A DNA stretch of 64,000 nt from Caballeronia turbans (GTDB taxonomy: Bacteria; Pseudomonadota; Gammaproteobacteria; Burkholderiales; Burkholderiaceae). Position 1 is the stretch's first letter. Each line of letters begins with the position of its first letter. Below are positions 8,569 through 19,493 of this stretch, in pieces. The DNA is taken from NCBI GenBank assembly GCA_001544655.2, contig FCOD02000021.1:1-64000 (forward strand), read 5' to 3'. The position numbers were made by a program, and so were the translations under genes. The notes under the pieces were generated by a model. The model made no database searches. It was not told where the DNA came from and saw only the letters and a program-made list of their open reading frames with translations.

Positions 8569-8931
8569 TTACCCCATTCGGCGCCACGGGCGCTCGCCGG
8601 CCAACAAATGCGCGTGGATGTGATACACCTCCTGCCCGCCGCCCGGTCCGGTATTAATTACCGTGCGAAAACCGGTGTTCCCTCCCGTGTAGGAGACACC
8701 CAGATCTTTCGCCAAACGTCCGACGAGACTCACCATTCTACCAAGCAGCGGACTGTCACTTTCTGTGCAGTGGGAAAGTGTTTCAATATGCTTGCGCGGA
8801 ATCACCAGCACATGCACCGGCGCTGCCGGGTTGATGTCGTTGAAGGCGACGAACTCGTCGTCCTCATAAACCTTCGTGCTCGGCAGCTGGCCCGTGGCGA
8901 TCTTGCAGAAAATGCAGTTGTCTTGACTCAT
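8569..8931 (-). CDS. Histidine triad (HIT) nucleotide-binding protein, HinT-like
   Basis: HIT proteins of the HinT branch hydrolyse nucleoside phosphoramidates and acyl- or aminoacyl-adenylates. The 120-residue protein carries the triad as HIHAH at residues 104-108 and an N-terminal CIFCKI, which binds zinc in some relatives. Length and fold match the family. It lies between the end of the his operon and tatA, a conserved position in Burkholderiaceae. The cellular substrate is not known. Confidence 0.93.
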   Translation of the reverse strand: MSQDNCIFCKIATGQLPSTKVYEDDEFVAFNDINPAAPVHVLVIPRKHIETLSHCTESDSPLLGRMVSLVGRLAKDLGVSYTGGNTGFRTVINTGPGGGQEVYHIHAHLLAGERPWRRMG

Positions 8932-8980
8932 GTATGTCCCGTGTGTCTCCCGTTCCCGGGCCAGATTGATCGAAGCGTAT

Positions 8981-9373
8981 TCAGAACCAGGCGCGCGGTT
9001 CGATCGCCTTGTCCTCGTAGAGATACAACCAGCCCTTGATGATGCGATAGAGCGTCCAGATGCTGACCGCGGCGAGAATCAGGAAGCCGATGCCGATCCA
9101 GATCGTCGCAAAGCCGATCACATGACCCAGCACCGCCCACCAGAACGTGCGGATCTGCCAGGTGAAGTGATCCTCATAGGGGGTGCCGGCGGCGTCGCTT
9201 CGCTTGACGTAGTTGAGGATGATGGCGACCAGGCCGGTCAGCCCCCCGGTCAGCCAGTAGACGGCATACAACGCGTACAGAACGTGGGTGAACGTGCGCA
9301 TGTTGCGCAGGCGCTCCGGGTCATCCGAGTTCTGAACGACGGGTGGCGGATAAGGTTCGTACTGCCGGTTCAT
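8981..9373 (-). CDS. Small integral membrane protein of unknown function (DUF4870-like)
   Basis: The 130-residue product has a polar N-terminus, then about three membrane segments (LYALYAVYWLTGGLTGLVAI, a central Trp-rich one, and FLILAAVSIWTLYRII). The pattern fits DUF4870/Tic20-like small membrane proteins. The start at 9373 has a strong AAGGAGG, and upstream in-frame sequence belongs to antisense noise over hisE. It sits between hisE and the HIT gene on the same strand, so it is probably cotranscribed with the his operon tail. No function can be read from the sequence. Confidence 0.85.
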   Translation of the reverse strand: MNRQYEPYPPPVVQNSDDPERLRNMRTFTHVLYALYAVYWLTGGLTGLVAIILNYVKRSDAAGTPYEDHFTWQIRTFWWAVLGHVIGFATIWIGIGFLILAAVSIWTLYRIIKGWLYLYEDKAIEPRAWF

Positions 9374-9405
9374 GCTGCCCTCCTTCGCTCGAGGCGAGAC
9401 GCTCG

Positions 9406-9774
9406 TCAGCTGCCGCTTTGCTCGCGCTGGCGCGACTTGCGCAGCGCCTTCTCCTCGATCCCCGACAGGCCTTCGCGACGTTCCAGTTCCGCGACCACGT
9501 CGGCGGGGCTCAGGTCGAAATGCGACAGCATCACGAGACAATGAAACCACAAATCAGCGACTTCACTGACGAGCGCTTTCGGCGCGCCGCCATGACGCGC
9601 GTCCTTCGCGGCGAGCACGACTTCCGTCGCTTCCTCGCCGATCTTCTTCAGGACCGCATCGTCGCCTTTATGAAAGAGTCGGGAAACATAGGATTGTTCC
9701 GGATCGCCGCCCTTGCGACTGTCGATAACGGAGGCGAGGCGCAGCAGCGTGTCGAGCGTATTGGCTTGCGTCAT
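9406..9774 (-). CDS. hisE: Phosphoribosyl-ATP pyrophosphatase
   Basis: HisE carries out the second step of histidine synthesis, PRPP-ATP adduct to phosphoribosyl-AMP with loss of pyrophosphate. The 122-residue protein shows the all-alpha NTP pyrophosphohydrolase core with [14 protein letters not shown] and [13 protein letters not shown], whose acidic residues bind magnesium. Its ATG overlaps the hisI stop by 4 bp (ATGA). HisE and HisI are separate genes here, unlike the enteric HisIE fusion. Last his gene of the cluster. Confidence 0.95.
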   Translation of the reverse strand: MTQANTLDTLLRLASVIDSRKGGDPEQSYVSRLFHKGDDAVLKKIGEEATEVVLAAKDARHGGAPKALVSEVADLWFHCLVMLSHFDLSPADVVAELERREGLSGIEEKALRKSRQREQSGS

Positions 9775-10175
9775 TTGTAAATGCTTTCTGGGTCTTTCAG
9801 GACCGGCTCGACAGCGACCCACTCGCCGCTCTCCGCCGTGCCTTCGAATTTCTGGAAAAAACAGGAATGGCGGCCGGTGTGGCACGCGATGCCCGATACC
9901 TGCTCGACCTTGAGCAGCACGACGTCTTCGTCGCAGTCGAGGCGCACGTCGTGGACATGCTGCACGTGACCCGATTCCTCGCCCTTGAACCACAGGCGCT
10001 GACGCGAGCGCGAGAAGTACACCGCGCGCTTCAGTTCGATGGTCTTCGCGAGCGCCTCGCGATTCATCCATGCGAACATCAGCACGTCGTTGGTCGACGC
10101 TTCCTGCGCGATCACCGGCACGAGGCCGTTCGCGTCCCACTTCACCTTGTCGAGCCAGGTCATTTGATCGCTCAC
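9771..10175 (-). CDS. hisI: Phosphoribosyl-AMP cyclohydrolase
   Basis: HisI opens the adenine ring of phosphoribosyl-AMP, the third step of histidine synthesis. The 134-residue zinc/magnesium enzyme shows the conserved [13 protein letters not shown] and [13 protein letters not shown] segments that supply metal ligands. The start is GTG 10175, 3 bp after the hisF stop; ATG 10163 is an alternative that removes four residues. Coupled to hisE by a 4-bp overlap. Confidence 0.95.
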   Translation of the reverse strand: MSDQMTWLDKVKWDANGLVPVIAQEASTNDVLMFAWMNREALAKTIELKRAVYFSRSRQRLWFKGEESGHVQHVHDVRLDCDEDVVLLKVEQVSGIACHTGRHSCFFQKFEGTAESGEWVAVEPVLKDPESIYK

Positions 10176-10178
10176 CGC

Positions 10179-10952
10179 TTACGTCCTTACCGAAATGCCG
10201 TGATCGGCCATGAAGCGCTTCGCCTCGCCGACCGTATGCTCGCCGTAGTGAAAGATGCTCGCGGCAAGCACCGCGTCCGCGTGGCCTTCGACGACGCCGT
10301 CCGCGAGATGCTGCAACGATCCCACGCCGCCCGATGCGATCACCGGCACCGGCACCGCGTCCGATACGGCGCGCGTCAGGGCGAGATCGAACCCGGCCTT
10401 GGTGCCGTCGCGGTCCATGCTGGTCAGAAGAATTTCGCCCGCGCCGTACTCGGCCATCTTGCGCGCCCATTCGATCGCGTCGATGCCCGTCGCCTTGCGG
10501 CCACCGTGCGTGAACACTTCCCAGCGCGGCGTCTCGCCCTCGGCCGACACACGCTTGGCGTCGATCGCGACGACGATGCACTGCGAGCCGTGCTTGTCCG
10601 ACGCGTCGCGCACGAGCTGCGGATTCGCGACCGCCGAGGAATTCATGCTGATCTTGTCCGCGCCCGCGTTGAGCAGACGCCGCACATCCTCGACAGCGCG
10701 CACACCGCCGCCGACGGTCAGCGGAATGAACACCTGTGACGCCACCGACTCGATGATCGGCAGAATCAGATCGCGTTGATCGGAAGTCGCGGTGATATCG
10801 AGGAACGTGAGTTCGTCGGCGCCCTGGTCGTCGTAACGACGCGCGATTTCGACGGGATCGCCCGCATCGCGCAGCTCGACGAAGTTGACGCCCTTGACGA
10901 CGCGACCGGCGGTCACGTCAAGGCAGGGAATGATGCGTTTTGCGAGAGCCAT
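10179..10952 (-). CDS. hisF: Imidazole glycerol phosphate synthase, cyclase subunit
   Basis: HisF uses ammonia delivered by HisH to form imidazole glycerol phosphate and AICAR. The 257-residue (beta-alpha)8 barrel starts [21 protein letters not shown] with the catalytic Asp of CLDV, and has the second catalytic Asp in LTRAVSDAV. Phosphate-binding loops ASGGVG and VGGGV are present. It lies between hisA and hisI on the minus strand with the usual spacing. Confidence 0.97.
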   Translation of the reverse strand: MALAKRIIPCLDVTAGRVVKGVNFVELRDAGDPVEIARRYDDQGADELTFLDITATSDQRDLILPIIESVASQVFIPLTVGGGVRAVEDVRRLLNAGADKISMNSSAVANPQLVRDASDKHGSQCIVVAIDAKRVSAEGETPRWEVFTHGGRKATGIDAIEWARKMAEYGAGEILLTSMDRDGTKAGFDLALTRAVSDAVPVPVIASGGVGSLQHLADGVVEGHADAVLAASIFHYGEHTVGEAKRFMADHGISVRT

Positions 10953-11030
10953 GTTCTTGCCACTTACAAAGTAAGGGCGGCGTCGCGGCCGCCCGGAGTG
11001 CTGCTCAGATGTGCTCGCGCTCAGGCGTCT

Positions 11031-11783
11031 TCAAGCGCCGTCGGCTTCGCGCAGCGCGTCGGCGCGTGTCTGGGCCGCCTTGAAATCGAGGTCGCCGGAA
11101 TAGATCGCGCGGCCGCAGATCACCCCTTCGATGCCTTCGTCCTCGACCTCGCAGAGCGACTCGATATCCGCGATGCTCGACAGCCCGCCGCTCGCGATCA
11201 CCGGAATCTTCACCGCCTGCGCGAGGCGCACGGTCGCGTCGATGTTGATGCCCTGAAGCATCCCGTCCCGGCCGATATCCGTGTAAATGATCGATTCGCA
11301 GCCGTAGTCCTCGAACTTGCGGCCGAGATCGACGACTTCGTGGCCCGTCAGCTTGCTCCAGCCGTCCGTGGCGACCTTGCCGTCCTTCGCGTCCAGCCCG
11401 ACGATGATGTGGCCTCCGAACGCGCTGCACGCGTCCTGCAGGAAGCCTGGATTCTTCACCGCCGCAGTGCCGATGATGACGTACGACAGGCCGTCGTCCA
11501 GATAGCGCTCGATGGTTTCCAGGTGACGGATGCCGCCGCCCAGTTGCACGGGAATCTCGCTGCCCACCTCGTCGAGGATCGCGCGGATCGCGTCGCCGTT
11601 CCTCGGCTTGCCGGCAAACGCGCCGTTCAGATCGACCAGATGCAGCCGTCGTGCGCCGCGATCGACCCAATGTCGGGCCATCGCTGCCGGATCTTCTGAA
11701 AAAATGGTCGCCTGGTCCATATCGCCTTGCTTGAGGCGCACGCACTGACCGTCCTTAAGATCGATGGCCGGAATGAGCAGCAT
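11031..11783 (-). CDS. hisA: ProFAR isomerase (HisA)
   Basis: HisA performs the Amadori isomerisation of ProFAR to PRFAR. The 250-residue barrel begins [20 protein letters not shown] with the general base Asp in IDLKDG, and has the catalytic Asp in YTDIGRDGM. Phosphate loops GGGIRH and ASGGLSS are visible. It sits between hisH and hisF; the 152-nt gap to hisH (11784-11935) contains no recognisable gene. Confidence 0.97.
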   Translation of the reverse strand: MLLIPAIDLKDGQCVRLKQGDMDQATIFSEDPAAMARHWVDRGARRLHLVDLNGAFAGKPRNGDAIRAILDEVGSEIPVQLGGGIRHLETIERYLDDGLSYVIIGTAAVKNPGFLQDACSAFGGHIIVGLDAKDGKVATDGWSKLTGHEVVDLGRKFEDYGCESIIYTDIGRDGMLQGINIDATVRLAQAVKIPVIASGGLSSIADIESLCEVEDEGIEGVICGRAIYSGDLDFKAAQTRADALREADGA

Positions 11784-11935
11784 AGGTATCGCGTATTTTC
11801 GGGGTGAAGTTGATCAAAACGGCGCACGTGCGGTCTTTCGTGCCTCTGCCGCGAGCCGTCTCGCTAGTGTAGTACAAGTCTTGCAACGGTCATGCGCCCG
11901 TAGTAGTAGGCGAAAACGCTAGCGCACGCGCCGTT

Positions 11936-12577
11936 TCACGGGTTCCAGTGCACGAAATTCCGGTACAGACGCAGGCCTGCATCCGCGCTCTTTTCCGGAT
12001 GAAATTGGGTCGCGAAGATATTGTCGCGCGCAACTGCCGACGTAAATGCGCTGCCGTACACGGTTTCGCCGGACGTGTGCGCCGGATTGTCCGGCACCAC
12101 GTAGTAGCTATGCACGAAATAGAAGAATGCGCCGTCCGCGACGCCGTCCCAGATCGGATGCGCTTGCGTCTGACGAACGCGGTTCCAGCCCATTTGCGGC
12201 ACCTTGAAGCGCGAGCCGTCGTCCTGCAGCAGGCCGTCGAGCTGGAAGCGGACGACTTTGCCGGGCAAGAGGCCCAGGCCCTTGGTATCGCCTTCCTCGC
12301 TCCAGTCGAAAAGCATTTGCTCGCCGACGCACACGCCGAGCATCGGTTTTTCGCGCGCCGCCTGCATCACCGCTTCCTGAAGCCCGGATTCGGCCAGATG
12401 CGCCATGCAGTCGCGCATCGCGCCCTGTCCCGGCAACACGACCCGATCCGCCGCATGGATGCCTTGCGGCTGATCGACGATCGCCACGTTCGCTTCGGGT
12501 GCAGCCTTTTTCAGCGCCTGATAGACCGAGCGCAGGTTGCCCATTCCGTAATCAACAATCGCAATCGAAGTATTCAT
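11936..12577 (-). CDS. hisH: Imidazole glycerol phosphate synthase, glutaminase subunit
   Basis: HisH is the class I glutamine amidotransferase that supplies ammonia to HisF. The 213-residue product has the nucleophile Cys in GVCVGEQML and His/Glu in QFHPEKS. The start at 12577 overlaps the marC stop by 4 bp (ATGA), which fixes the start and implies coupling to marC. The much longer open frame upstream is antisense-type read-through of marC and is not used. A Glu follows Gly in the nucleophile elbow where many relatives have Met. Confidence 0.96.
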   Translation of the reverse strand: MNTSIAIVDYGMGNLRSVYQALKKAAPEANVAIVDQPQGIHAADRVVLPGQGAMRDCMAHLAESGLQEAVMQAAREKPMLGVCVGEQMLFDWSEEGDTKGLGLLPGKVVRFQLDGLLQDDGSRFKVPQMGWNRVRQTQAHPIWDGVADGAFFYFVHSYYVVPDNPAHTSGETVYGSAFTSAVARDNIFATQFHPEKSADAGLRLYRNFVHWNP

Positions 12578-13194
12578 TTCAAAGATGGCATCAAGGCCTT
12601 CAACCCGTCGACGATGAACTCCACCGCCAATGCGGACAACATCAAACCCATGAGACGCGTGCCGATGTTGATTCCCGTGCGCCCGACCCAGCGGGCGATC
12701 GGCTCGGCGAGATTCAGTGCGCCGAAGCACAGCCCCGCGATGATCGCGCCCAGCACGACGAGCCCGAAACGGTCGTACCAGTGCTGCGCATTGGCAGCAT
12801 AGACGATCACCGTGCTGATGGAACCCGGCCCGGTGAGCAGCGGAATCGCGAGCGGCACGACCGCGATGCTGTTGCGTTCCTCGGCTTCCATGCGTTCTTC
12901 CACCGTCGAGCGCGCGTTGCCGACCTGCGCGTTCAACATGCTGATTGCCATGAGCAGCATGATGATGCCGCCGCCCACTTCGAACGATCCGACCGAAATG
13001 CCGAAGAACGCGATTATCTGCTGCCCGAGCAGCGCCGTCACCGCGATCACGCAAAACACCGAAATGGACGCGACACGAATCGTGTTGCGTCTCTCGATCT
13101 CGGACTGCTGCGAGGTCAGGCTCAGAAAAAACGGTATCGCGCCGATCGGGTTGATCAGCGCGAGCAACGATATGAACGACTTGAACAGATCCAT
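12574..13194 (-). CDS. MarC family (UPF0056) inner-membrane protein
   Basis: The 206-residue polytopic protein has about six membrane helices and the family signatures [12 protein letters not shown] near the N-terminus and [14 protein letters not shown] in the middle. Despite the name, MarC proteins have not been shown to cause multiple antibiotic resistance and their transport substrate is unknown. It is inserted between hisB and hisH and overlaps the hisH start by 4 bp, so it is expressed with the histidine operon. Confidence 0.92.
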   Translation of the reverse strand: MDLFKSFISLLALINPIGAIPFFLSLTSQQSEIERRNTIRVASISVFCVIAVTALLGQQIIAFFGISVGSFEVGGGIIMLLMAISMLNAQVGNARSTVEERMEAEERNSIAVVPLAIPLLTGPGSISTVIVYAANAQHWYDRFGLVVLGAIIAGLCFGALNLAEPIARWVGRTGINIGTRLMGLMLSALAVEFIVDGLKALMPSLK

Positions 13195-13232
13195 CGTGTT
13201 GTCGACGCGCGCGCCGAATCAGCGTGAGTCGA

Positions 13233-13820
13233 TCAGAGACTGCCCTTGGTCGACGGAATCTGTCCTGCCGCGCGCTCGTCCATTTCGACGGCCATGCGCA
13301 ACGCGCGGCCGAACGCCTTGAACACGGTCTCGACCTGATGATGCGCGTTGATGCCGCGCAGGTTGTCGATATGCAGCGTCACGCCGGCATGATTCACGAA
13401 GCCGCGAAAGAATTCGATGGTGAGGTCGACGTCGAATGTGCCGATGCGCGCGCGCGTGAATGGCACGTGAAACTCGAGACCCGGCCGGCCGGAAAAATCG
13501 ATCACGACGCGCGACAGGGCTTCGTCGAGCGGCACGTACGAATGTCCGTAACGGCGAATGCCCTTGCGATCGCCAATGGCCTTCGCCACCGCCTGCCCCA
13601 ACGTGATGCCGGTGTCTTCGACGGTATGGTGATCGTCGATATGGAGGTCGCCATGCGCTTCGATGTCGAGATCGATGAGCCCGTGACGGGCGATCTGGTC
13701 GAGCATGTGATCGAGGAACGGGACGCCGGTGGCGAGCTTCTGCTTGCCGGTGCCGTCCAGGTCGAGCTTCACACGGATCTGCGTTTCGCTGGTGTTGCGA
13801 ACGACTTCCGCAATGCGCAT
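13233..13820 (-). CDS. hisB: Imidazoleglycerol-phosphate dehydratase
   Basis: HisB dehydrates imidazole glycerol phosphate in a dimanganese site. The 195-residue monofunctional form is complete, with the His-rich motifs [22 protein letters not shown] and NAHHQVE supplying metal ligands. It lacks the N-terminal phosphatase domain of enteric HisB, so the histidinol-phosphatase must be encoded elsewhere. Located between hisC and marC. Confidence 0.97.
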   Translation of the reverse strand: MRIAEVVRNTSETQIRVKLDLDGTGKQKLATGVPFLDHMLDQIARHGLIDLDIEAHGDLHIDDHHTVEDTGITLGQAVAKAIGDRKGIRRYGHSYVPLDEALSRVVIDFSGRPGLEFHVPFTRARIGTFDVDLTIEFFRGFVNHAGVTLHIDNLRGINAHHQVETVFKAFGRALRMAVEMDERAAGQIPSTKGSL

Positions 13821-13852
13821 GGTGATTCCTTGAGACTTTCGAAAGTAGGGAT

Positions 13853-14926
13853 TCAGTTGGGTGCGAGCTTTTTCAGCGCCGCGACCATATGTGCGTTTTC
13901 TTCAGCCGTTCCGACCGTCAAACGCACGCAGTTAACCAGCAATGGATGCATTTTACTCACGTTTTTGATCAGAACCCGCGAAGTCAGAAGGGTTTCGAAA
14001 GCAACGGCGGCGTCCGGCACGCGCACGAGCAGAAAATTGCCCGCGCTCGGAAAAACCGTCATGCCCGGAAGCGCGGCGACTTCTCGCGCGAGCGCGGCGC
14101 GTTGCGCGCGCAGATCGGCGGCCTGTGCGTCGAGCACGTCGAGGTGATCGAGCAGGAAATCGGCGGTCGCCTGCGTCAGCACATTGATGTTGTACGGCGG
14201 GCGCACCTTGTCGAACTGCATGATCCACGAAGGACGGCCCGCCATGTAACCCAGGCGGATGCCCGCAAGCCCGAGCTTCGAGACGGTCCGCATCACGACG
14301 ACGTTATCGAACTCCGCCGCGCGCGGCATCCAGCTCTTGCCGGCGAACGGCTGATACGCCTCGTCGATTACCACGAGACTCTTGCGCGCCGCGTCGATCA
14401 CGCGGGCCATGTCGGTGTCGTCGTAGAGCGTGCCGGTCGGGTTGTTCGGATACGCGAGGTACACGAGCGCCGGCTCGTGTTCTTCGACGGCGGCGATCAG
14501 CGCGTCGGCGTCGAGCGTGAAGTCCGCCTTCAGCGGCACGCCGATGAAGTCGAGATGCGCGAACTTCGCCGACATTTCGTACATCACGAAGCCCGGCACC
14601 GGCGCGACGACCTTCGCGCCCGGCTTCGAACACGCGACCGACATCATGCTGATCAGTTCGTCCGAGCCGTTGCCGAGCAGCACGTCGCACGCGTCGGGCA
14701 ACTGCATCTTGCGCTTGATCTTCGAGAGCAAATCCGCCGGGCGTGGCGCCGGATAGCGATTCAGCGTGACGCCCGCGAGATGCGCGCCCAGACGTTTGGC
14801 GAGATCGGCGGGCAAGCTGTAGGGATTTTCCATCGCGTCGAGCTTGATGAGGCCCGTGGAGTCGGCCACGGGATAGCTCGTCATCGCGAGGACGTCGGGA
14901 CGAATGATGTCTTGTGGTGTGGTCAT
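13853..14926 (-). CDS. hisC: Histidinol-phosphate aminotransferase
   Basis: HisC is the PLP-dependent aminotransferase that makes histidinol phosphate. The 357-residue product is full length, with [12 protein letters not shown], the [10 protein letters not shown] aspartate and the Schiff-base lysine in [15 protein letters not shown]. It lies between hisD and hisB. The 74-nt gap to hisD contains a short GC-rich inverted repeat but no obvious terminator. Confidence 0.96.
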   Translation of the reverse strand: MTTPQDIIRPDVLAMTSYPVADSTGLIKLDAMENPYSLPADLAKRLGAHLAGVTLNRYPAPRPADLLSKIKRKMQLPDACDVLLGNGSDELISMMSVACSKPGAKVVAPVPGFVMYEMSAKFAHLDFIGVPLKADFTLDADALIAAVEEHEPALVYLAYPNNPTGTLYDDTDMARVIDAARKSLVVIDEAYQPFAGKSWMPRAAEFDNVVVMRTVSKLGLAGIRLGYMAGRPSWIMQFDKVRPPYNINVLTQATADFLLDHLDVLDAQAADLRAQRAALAREVAALPGMTVFPSAGNFLLVRVPDAAVAFETLLTSRVLIKNVSKMHPLLVNCVRLTVGTAEENAHMVAALKKLAPN

Positions 14927-15000
14927 GATTTCCCGGCGTCTCTCTCGCCGGTGGGGCGGCGGCTCTCAGGCCGCCTTGTTCATTCGGGCCGGCTCTTTTT

Positions 15001-16323
15001 TCAGCCGACGTTTTTCATCCGGTATTCCGCACTGCGCGCATGCGCCTGCAAGCCTTCGCCGTATGCCAGTTCCGCCGCGATTTCGCCGAGCGTCTGCGCG
15101 CCGTCCGCGCTCACTTCGATCACGCTCGAACGCTTCATGAAATCGTACACGCCGAGCGGCGACGAAAAGCGCGCGGTGCGCGACGTCGGCAGCACGTGGT
15201 TCGGGCCGGCGCAGTAGTCGCCGAGACTTTCGCTCGTGTAGCGGCCGAGGAACATCGCGCCGGCATTGTGAATCTGCGCGGCCCACTGATGCGGATCGAG
15301 CGCGGAAATTTCGAGGTGCTCCGGCGCGATGTCGTTGGCGATCAAGCACGCTTCGGCCATGTCCTTCACCTTGATGAGCGCGCCGCGATCTTCGAGCGAA
15401 CGCTGAATGACATCGCGGCGCGGCATCGACGGAAGCAGTTCGACGATCGCATCCTCGACACGCTGGATGAAGTTGTCGTCCGGGCACAGCAGGATGGATT
15501 GCGCGAGCTCGTCGTGCTCGGCTTGCGAGAAGAGGTCCATCGCGACCCAGCGGGGATCGGTGGTGGCATCGCAGATGACGAGAATCTCGGACGGCCCCGC
15601 GATCATGTCGATGCCGACCGTGCCGAACACGCGGCGCTTTGCCGACGCGACATACGCGTTGCCCGGACCGCAGATCTTGTCAACCGCGGGCACGCTTTGC
15701 GTGCCGTACGCGAGCGCGCCGACCGCCTGCGCCCCGCCGATCGTGAACACACGGTCCACGCCGCCGAGCAGCGCCGCTGCGAGCACGAGCGGATTTTTCA
15801 CGCCGTCCGGCGTCGGCACGACCATCACGATTTCCTTGACGCCCGCAACGCGCGCCGGAATCGCGTTCATCAAAACCGACGACGGATACGCCGCCTTGCC
15901 GCCCGGCACGTAGATGCCCGCGCGATCGAGCGGCATGACTTTCTGGCCGAGCACGGTGCCGTCGGCTTCGGTGTATTGCCAGCTATGGCTGCCGCACTCG
16001 ATGCGCTGCTTCTCGTGATAGCCGCGCACGCGCGCCGCCGCCGCTTCGAGCGCCGCGCGGCGCTTCGGCTCGAGCCCTTCGAGCGCGGCTTCCATTTCGG
16101 ACACCGGCAATTCGAGCGCCGCGACGCTCTCCGCCTTCAGACGATCGAACTTGTTGGTGTATTCGAGCACGGCCGCGTCGCCGCGCGCCTTCACATCCGC
16201 GAGAATTTGCGCGACCGAACGCTCGATTGCCTCGTCCTCGCTCGCTTCGAACGCGAGCACGGCACGCAGCGCCTTGTGAAAACCATCGGTGCTGGAATCG
16301 AGTTTGCGAATCTTGATAGACAT
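15001..16323 (-). CDS. hisD: Histidinol dehydrogenase
   Basis: HisD catalyses the last two NAD-dependent oxidations from histidinol to histidine. The 440-residue protein is full length and shows the zinc-enzyme signature region [20 protein letters not shown], the [11 protein letters not shown] motif with metal ligands, and [18 protein letters not shown] near the C-terminus. Starts 46 nt after hisG on the minus strand. Confidence 0.97.
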   Translation of the reverse strand: MSIKIRKLDSSTDGFHKALRAVLAFEASEDEAIERSVAQILADVKARGDAAVLEYTNKFDRLKAESVAALELPVSEMEAALEGLEPKRRAALEAAAARVRGYHEKQRIECGSHSWQYTEADGTVLGQKVMPLDRAGIYVPGGKAAYPSSVLMNAIPARVAGVKEIVMVVPTPDGVKNPLVLAAALLGGVDRVFTIGGAQAVGALAYGTQSVPAVDKICGPGNAYVASAKRRVFGTVGIDMIAGPSEILVICDATTDPRWVAMDLFSQAEHDELAQSILLCPDDNFIQRVEDAIVELLPSMPRRDVIQRSLEDRGALIKVKDMAEACLIANDIAPEHLEISALDPHQWAAQIHNAGAMFLGRYTSESLGDYCAGPNHVLPTSRTARFSSPLGVYDFMKRSSVIEVSADGAQTLGEIAAELAYGEGLQAHARSAEYRMKNVG

Positions 16324-16369
16324 GCTGGTTTTCCGTTTTGCTGGTGGCGCGCCGCGGCCTGCGGCTCGC

Positions 16370-17062
16370 CTAATTTCCTGTTGCGACGGTGGCGCGCTCG
16401 AAGGCGTCGAGGAACGGCTTGAGCGCCGCGCGCTTCAGCTTGAGCGCCGCCTGGTTCACGACGAGGCGCGATGAAATCTGCATGATCTCTTCGACCTCGA
16501 CGAGATTGTTCGCCCGCAGCGTGCCGCCCGAACTGACCAGATCGACGATCGCATCCGCGAGCCCGACGAGCGGCGCGAGCTCCATCGAGCCGTACAGCTT
16601 GATCAGATCGACATGGACGCCCTTCGCCGCGAAATGCTGACGCGCGGTCTCGGTGTACTTCGTCGCGACGCGCAAACGCGCGCCCTGGCGCACCGCGCTC
16701 GCGTAATCGAAGCCCGCCTTCACGGCCACCGACATCCGGCAACGCGCTATGTCCAGATCGATCGGCTGATACAGGCCGCTGCCGCCGTGCTCGATCAGCA
16801 CATCCTTGCCCGCGACGCCGAAATCGGCCGCCCCGTATTCCACATAGGTCGGCACATCTGTCGCGCGCACGATGATCACGCGCAGATTCGGGTTCGTGGT
16901 CGGCAGGATCAGCTTGCGCGAACTTTCCGGATCTTCGGCCACCTGCACGCCGGCGGCGGCGAGCAGCGGCAGCGTTTCCTCGAAGATACGCCCTTTCGAC
17001 AGCGCGAGCGTGAGGGGCGCGCTCGGCTCCACCGACGACGACGTCTGCGGCAGCGAGCTCAT
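16370..17062 (-). CDS. hisG: ATP phosphoribosyltransferase, short form
   Basis: HisG joins ATP and PRPP in the first, feedback-controlled step of histidine synthesis. At 230 residues it is the short form without the C-terminal regulatory domain, which in known bacteria works with the HisZ regulatory subunit; no hisZ is in this window. [16 protein letters not shown] and the PRPP loop [13 protein letters not shown] are visible. Its ATG overlaps the murA stop by 4 bp, so histidine synthesis is coupled to upstream envelope genes; the longer open frame upstream is murA out of frame. Confidence 0.96.
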   Translation of the reverse strand: MSSLPQTSSSVEPSAPLTLALSKGRIFEETLPLLAAAGVQVAEDPESSRKLILPTTNPNLRVIIVRATDVPTYVEYGAADFGVAGKDVLIEHGGSGLYQPIDLDIARCRMSVAVKAGFDYASAVRQGARLRVATKYTETARQHFAAKGVHVDLIKLYGSMELAPLVGLADAIVDLVSSGGTLRANNLVEVEEIMQISSRLVVNQAALKLKRAALKPFLDAFERATVATGN

Positions 17063-18330
17063 TGCTCGCTCCCGCTGCCCTTGATGCGGCGCACGTTCGC
17101 GCCGACCGCCGTCAGTTTCGATTCCATGCGGTCGTAGCCGCGATCCAGATGGTAGATGCGGTCGATCAGCGTTTCGCCGTCCGCGCACAACGCAGCAATC
17201 ACGAGACTCGCGGACGCGCGCAGATCGGTTGCCATCACTTTCGCGCCGGAGAGTTGCTCGACGCCGCTGACGAGCGCCGTATTGCCGTCGATCGTGATGT
17301 TCGCGCCCAGGCGGTTCAGTTCCTGCACGTGCATGAACCGGTTCTCGAAGATCGTCTCGACCACTTGCGACGTGCCGTTCGCGATCGTGTTGAGAGCCAT
17401 GAACTGAGCCTGCATGTCAGTCGGGAACGCGGGATATTCCGACGTGCGGATATTCACCGCGCCGGCGCGCTTGTCCATGCGCACGCGCATCCAGTCGTCG
17501 CCTTCCTCGATGCTGACGCCCGCTTCGCGCAGCTTGGCCGTCACGGCGTCGAGCAGGTGCGGGCTCACGCGGCGCAAGGTGACATCGCCGCCCGCAGCCG
17601 CGACCGCGCACAGGAACGTGCCGGCCTCGATGCGATCCGGCACGACATCATGCTTTGCGCCATGCAGCCTGTCGACGCCCTGAATCACCAGACGATCAGT
17701 GCCGATGCCGTCGATCTTCGCGCCCATCTTCACGAGCAGATGCGCGAGGTCGCTCACTTCCGGCTCGCGCGCCGCGTTTTCGATCACCGTCTCGCCTTCG
17801 GCCAGCACCGCCGCCATCAGCAGATTTTCGGTGCCGGTGACGGTAATCATGTCGGTAATGATGCGCGCGCCCTTCAGACGCTTCGCGCGCGCTTCGATGA
17901 AACCGTGCTCGATGTTGATCTCGGCGCCCATCGCCTGCAGGCCCTTGATGTGCTGATCGACCGGACGCGCGCCGATCGCGCAGCCGCCGGGCAGCGACAC
18001 CTTCGCCTCGCCGAAGCGCGCGACGAGCGGCCCGAGCACGAGAATCGACGCGCGCATCGTCTTGACCATTTCGTACGGCGCGATCAGCTTGTCGACTGTC
18101 GATGCATTGAGGCTCACGCGACCGTCGCCCGAGACTTCCGACTGCACGCCCATCTGGCGCAGCAGCTTGATCATCGTTCGCACGTCCTGGAGATTCGGCA
18201 CGTTCGACAGATGGACGTCGTCGGCGGTGAGAAGGCTTGCGCAAAGAATGGGCAAAGCCGCGTTCTTCGCGCCCGATACGGTGATTTCGCCAGAGAGCTT
18301 CGCGCCCCCCGTGATGACCAATTTATCCAT
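17059..18330 (-). CDS. murA: UDP-N-acetylglucosamine 1-carboxyvinyltransferase
   Basis: MurA commits UDP-GlcNAc to peptidoglycan synthesis by adding enolpyruvate from PEP. The 423-residue inside-out barrel starts [20 protein letters not shown] and carries the active-site loop [17 protein letters not shown], with the fosfomycin-target Cys present. The start at 18330 has AAGGACAAGC upstream; an in-frame ATG at 18402 is rejected. It follows bolA, the widespread ibaG-murA pairing, and overlaps hisG. Confidence 0.97.
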   Translation of the reverse strand: MDKLVITGGAKLSGEITVSGAKNAALPILCASLLTADDVHLSNVPNLQDVRTMIKLLRQMGVQSEVSGDGRVSLNASTVDKLIAPYEMVKTMRASILVLGPLVARFGEAKVSLPGGCAIGARPVDQHIKGLQAMGAEINIEHGFIEARAKRLKGARIITDMITVTGTENLLMAAVLAEGETVIENAAREPEVSDLAHLLVKMGAKIDGIGTDRLVIQGVDRLHGAKHDVVPDRIEAGTFLCAVAAAGGDVTLRRVSPHLLDAVTAKLREAGVSIEEGDDWMRVRMDKRAGAVNIRTSEYPAFPTDMQAQFMALNTIANGTSQVVETIFENRFMHVQELNRLGANITIDGNTALVSGVEQLSGAKVMATDLRASASLVIAALCADGETLIDRIYHLDRGYDRMESKLTAVGANVRRIKGSGSEQ

Positions 18331-18482
18331 TGCTTGTCCTTCGACCGAGCTTCCTGCTGCGGAGCCGTTTTCGGCGCCGCGGTTATCTTGAATGAATCGC
18401 ACTCTTTACTGCCTTTGTCTGCCGGTGATGCCGGTGTTACGTAAGTTGAGTCGTGTGACCTGATTGGCTTCGCCGGGTGGAC

Positions 18483-18722
18483 TCAGGCCGATTTCCACTC
18501 GTCGGGGGTAAGGGTCTTCATGCTCAGCGCATGAATCTCCTCGCGCATGCGCTCGCCGAGCGCCGCATAAACCAGTTGATGACGCGCGATCAGCCGCTTG
18601 CCGACGAACGCATCGCTCACGATGGTCGCGAAAAAGTGCTGGCCGTCGCCTTCCACTTCGAGATGCTGGCAGGACAAGCCGCCAGCGATGTAGTCCTTCA
18701 CCTGCTCCGGAGTCGGCAACAT
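18483..18722 (-). CDS. BolA family protein (IbaG-like)
   Basis: The 79-residue protein has the BolA fold with the conserved DGQHFFATIVSDAFVGKRLIARHQLVY core and the invariant His. BolA-type proteins pair with monothiol glutaredoxins in iron-sulfur trafficking; the IbaG branch sits next to murA, as here, and is linked to acid stress in E. coli. Located between the ABC-2 permease and murA on the minus strand. Confidence 0.93.
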   Translation of the reverse strand: MLPTPEQVKDYIAGGLSCQHLEVEGDGQHFFATIVSDAFVGKRLIARHQLVYAALGERMREEIHALSMKTLTPDEWKSA

Positions 18723-18737
18723 GGAAGTCTCCTTGAA

Positions 18738-19493
18738 TTAGTGACGCAGCTTGTAGCCGCTCGCGAGCAATCGCACGGCGATCAGCGCCAGCACGGCCAA
18801 GAATCCGCCGACGATGCCGAGACTCACCAGCGGATTCACGTCGGAGAGGCCGAAGAAGCCGTAGCGAAAGCCGTCGATCATGTAGAAAAACGGATTCAGA
18901 TGCGACACCGCGCGCCACAGCGGCGGCAGCGTATGTGTCGAGTAGAACACGCCGGAAAGAAACGTGAGCGGCATGATCAGGAAGTTCTGAAACGCGGCCA
19001 ACTGATCGAACTTGTCGGCCCAGATGCCCGCGATCAAACCCAGCGTGCCGAGAATGCCCGAACCGAGGATCGCGAACGCAATGATGTAGAACGGCGCGGA
19101 AAAAGACATCGGGATGAACCATATCGTCACGATGAACACGCCGAAGCCCACGCACAGTCCGCGCACGACCGATGCCAGCACATACGCGAAGAACATCTCC
19201 CAATGCGCGATCGGCGGCAGCAGCACGAACACGAGATTGCCGGTGATCTTCGACTGGATCAGCGACGAAGAACTGTTCGCGAACGCGTTCTGAAGCACGC
19301 TCATCATGACGAGGCCGGGCACGAGAAAGCTCGTGTAGCCGACGCCGGGATACACCTGAACGTGCCCCGACAGCGCGTGGCCGAAGATGGTCAGATACAG
19401 CAGCGCCGTGACGACCGGCGCGAGGACGGTCTGAAACGAAACCTTCCAGAAGCGCAGCAGCTCCTTGTAGAACAACGTCTGGAAACCGCTCAT
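18738..19493 (-). CDS. ABC-2 type transporter permease (YadH-like)
   Basis: The 251-residue protein has six predicted membrane helices and the ABC-2 permease signature region around LPLTFLSGVFYSTHTLPP. It is paired with the ATP-binding protein at 19490 by a 4-bp overlap and should form an exporter. The pair resembles E. coli YadGH; the substrate is unknown, but the position after mlaB and before bolA-murA points to an envelope role. Confidence 0.93.
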   Translation of the reverse strand: MSGFQTLFYKELLRFWKVSFQTVLAPVVTALLYLTIFGHALSGHVQVYPGVGYTSFLVPGLVMMSVLQNAFANSSSSLIQSKITGNLVFVLLPPIAHWEMFFAYVLASVVRGLCVGFGVFIVTIWFIPMSFSAPFYIIAFAILGSGILGTLGLIAGIWADKFDQLAAFQNFLIMPLTFLSGVFYSTHTLPPLWRAVSHLNPFFYMIDGFRYGFFGLSDVNPLVSLGIVGGFLAVLALIAVRLLASGYKLRH

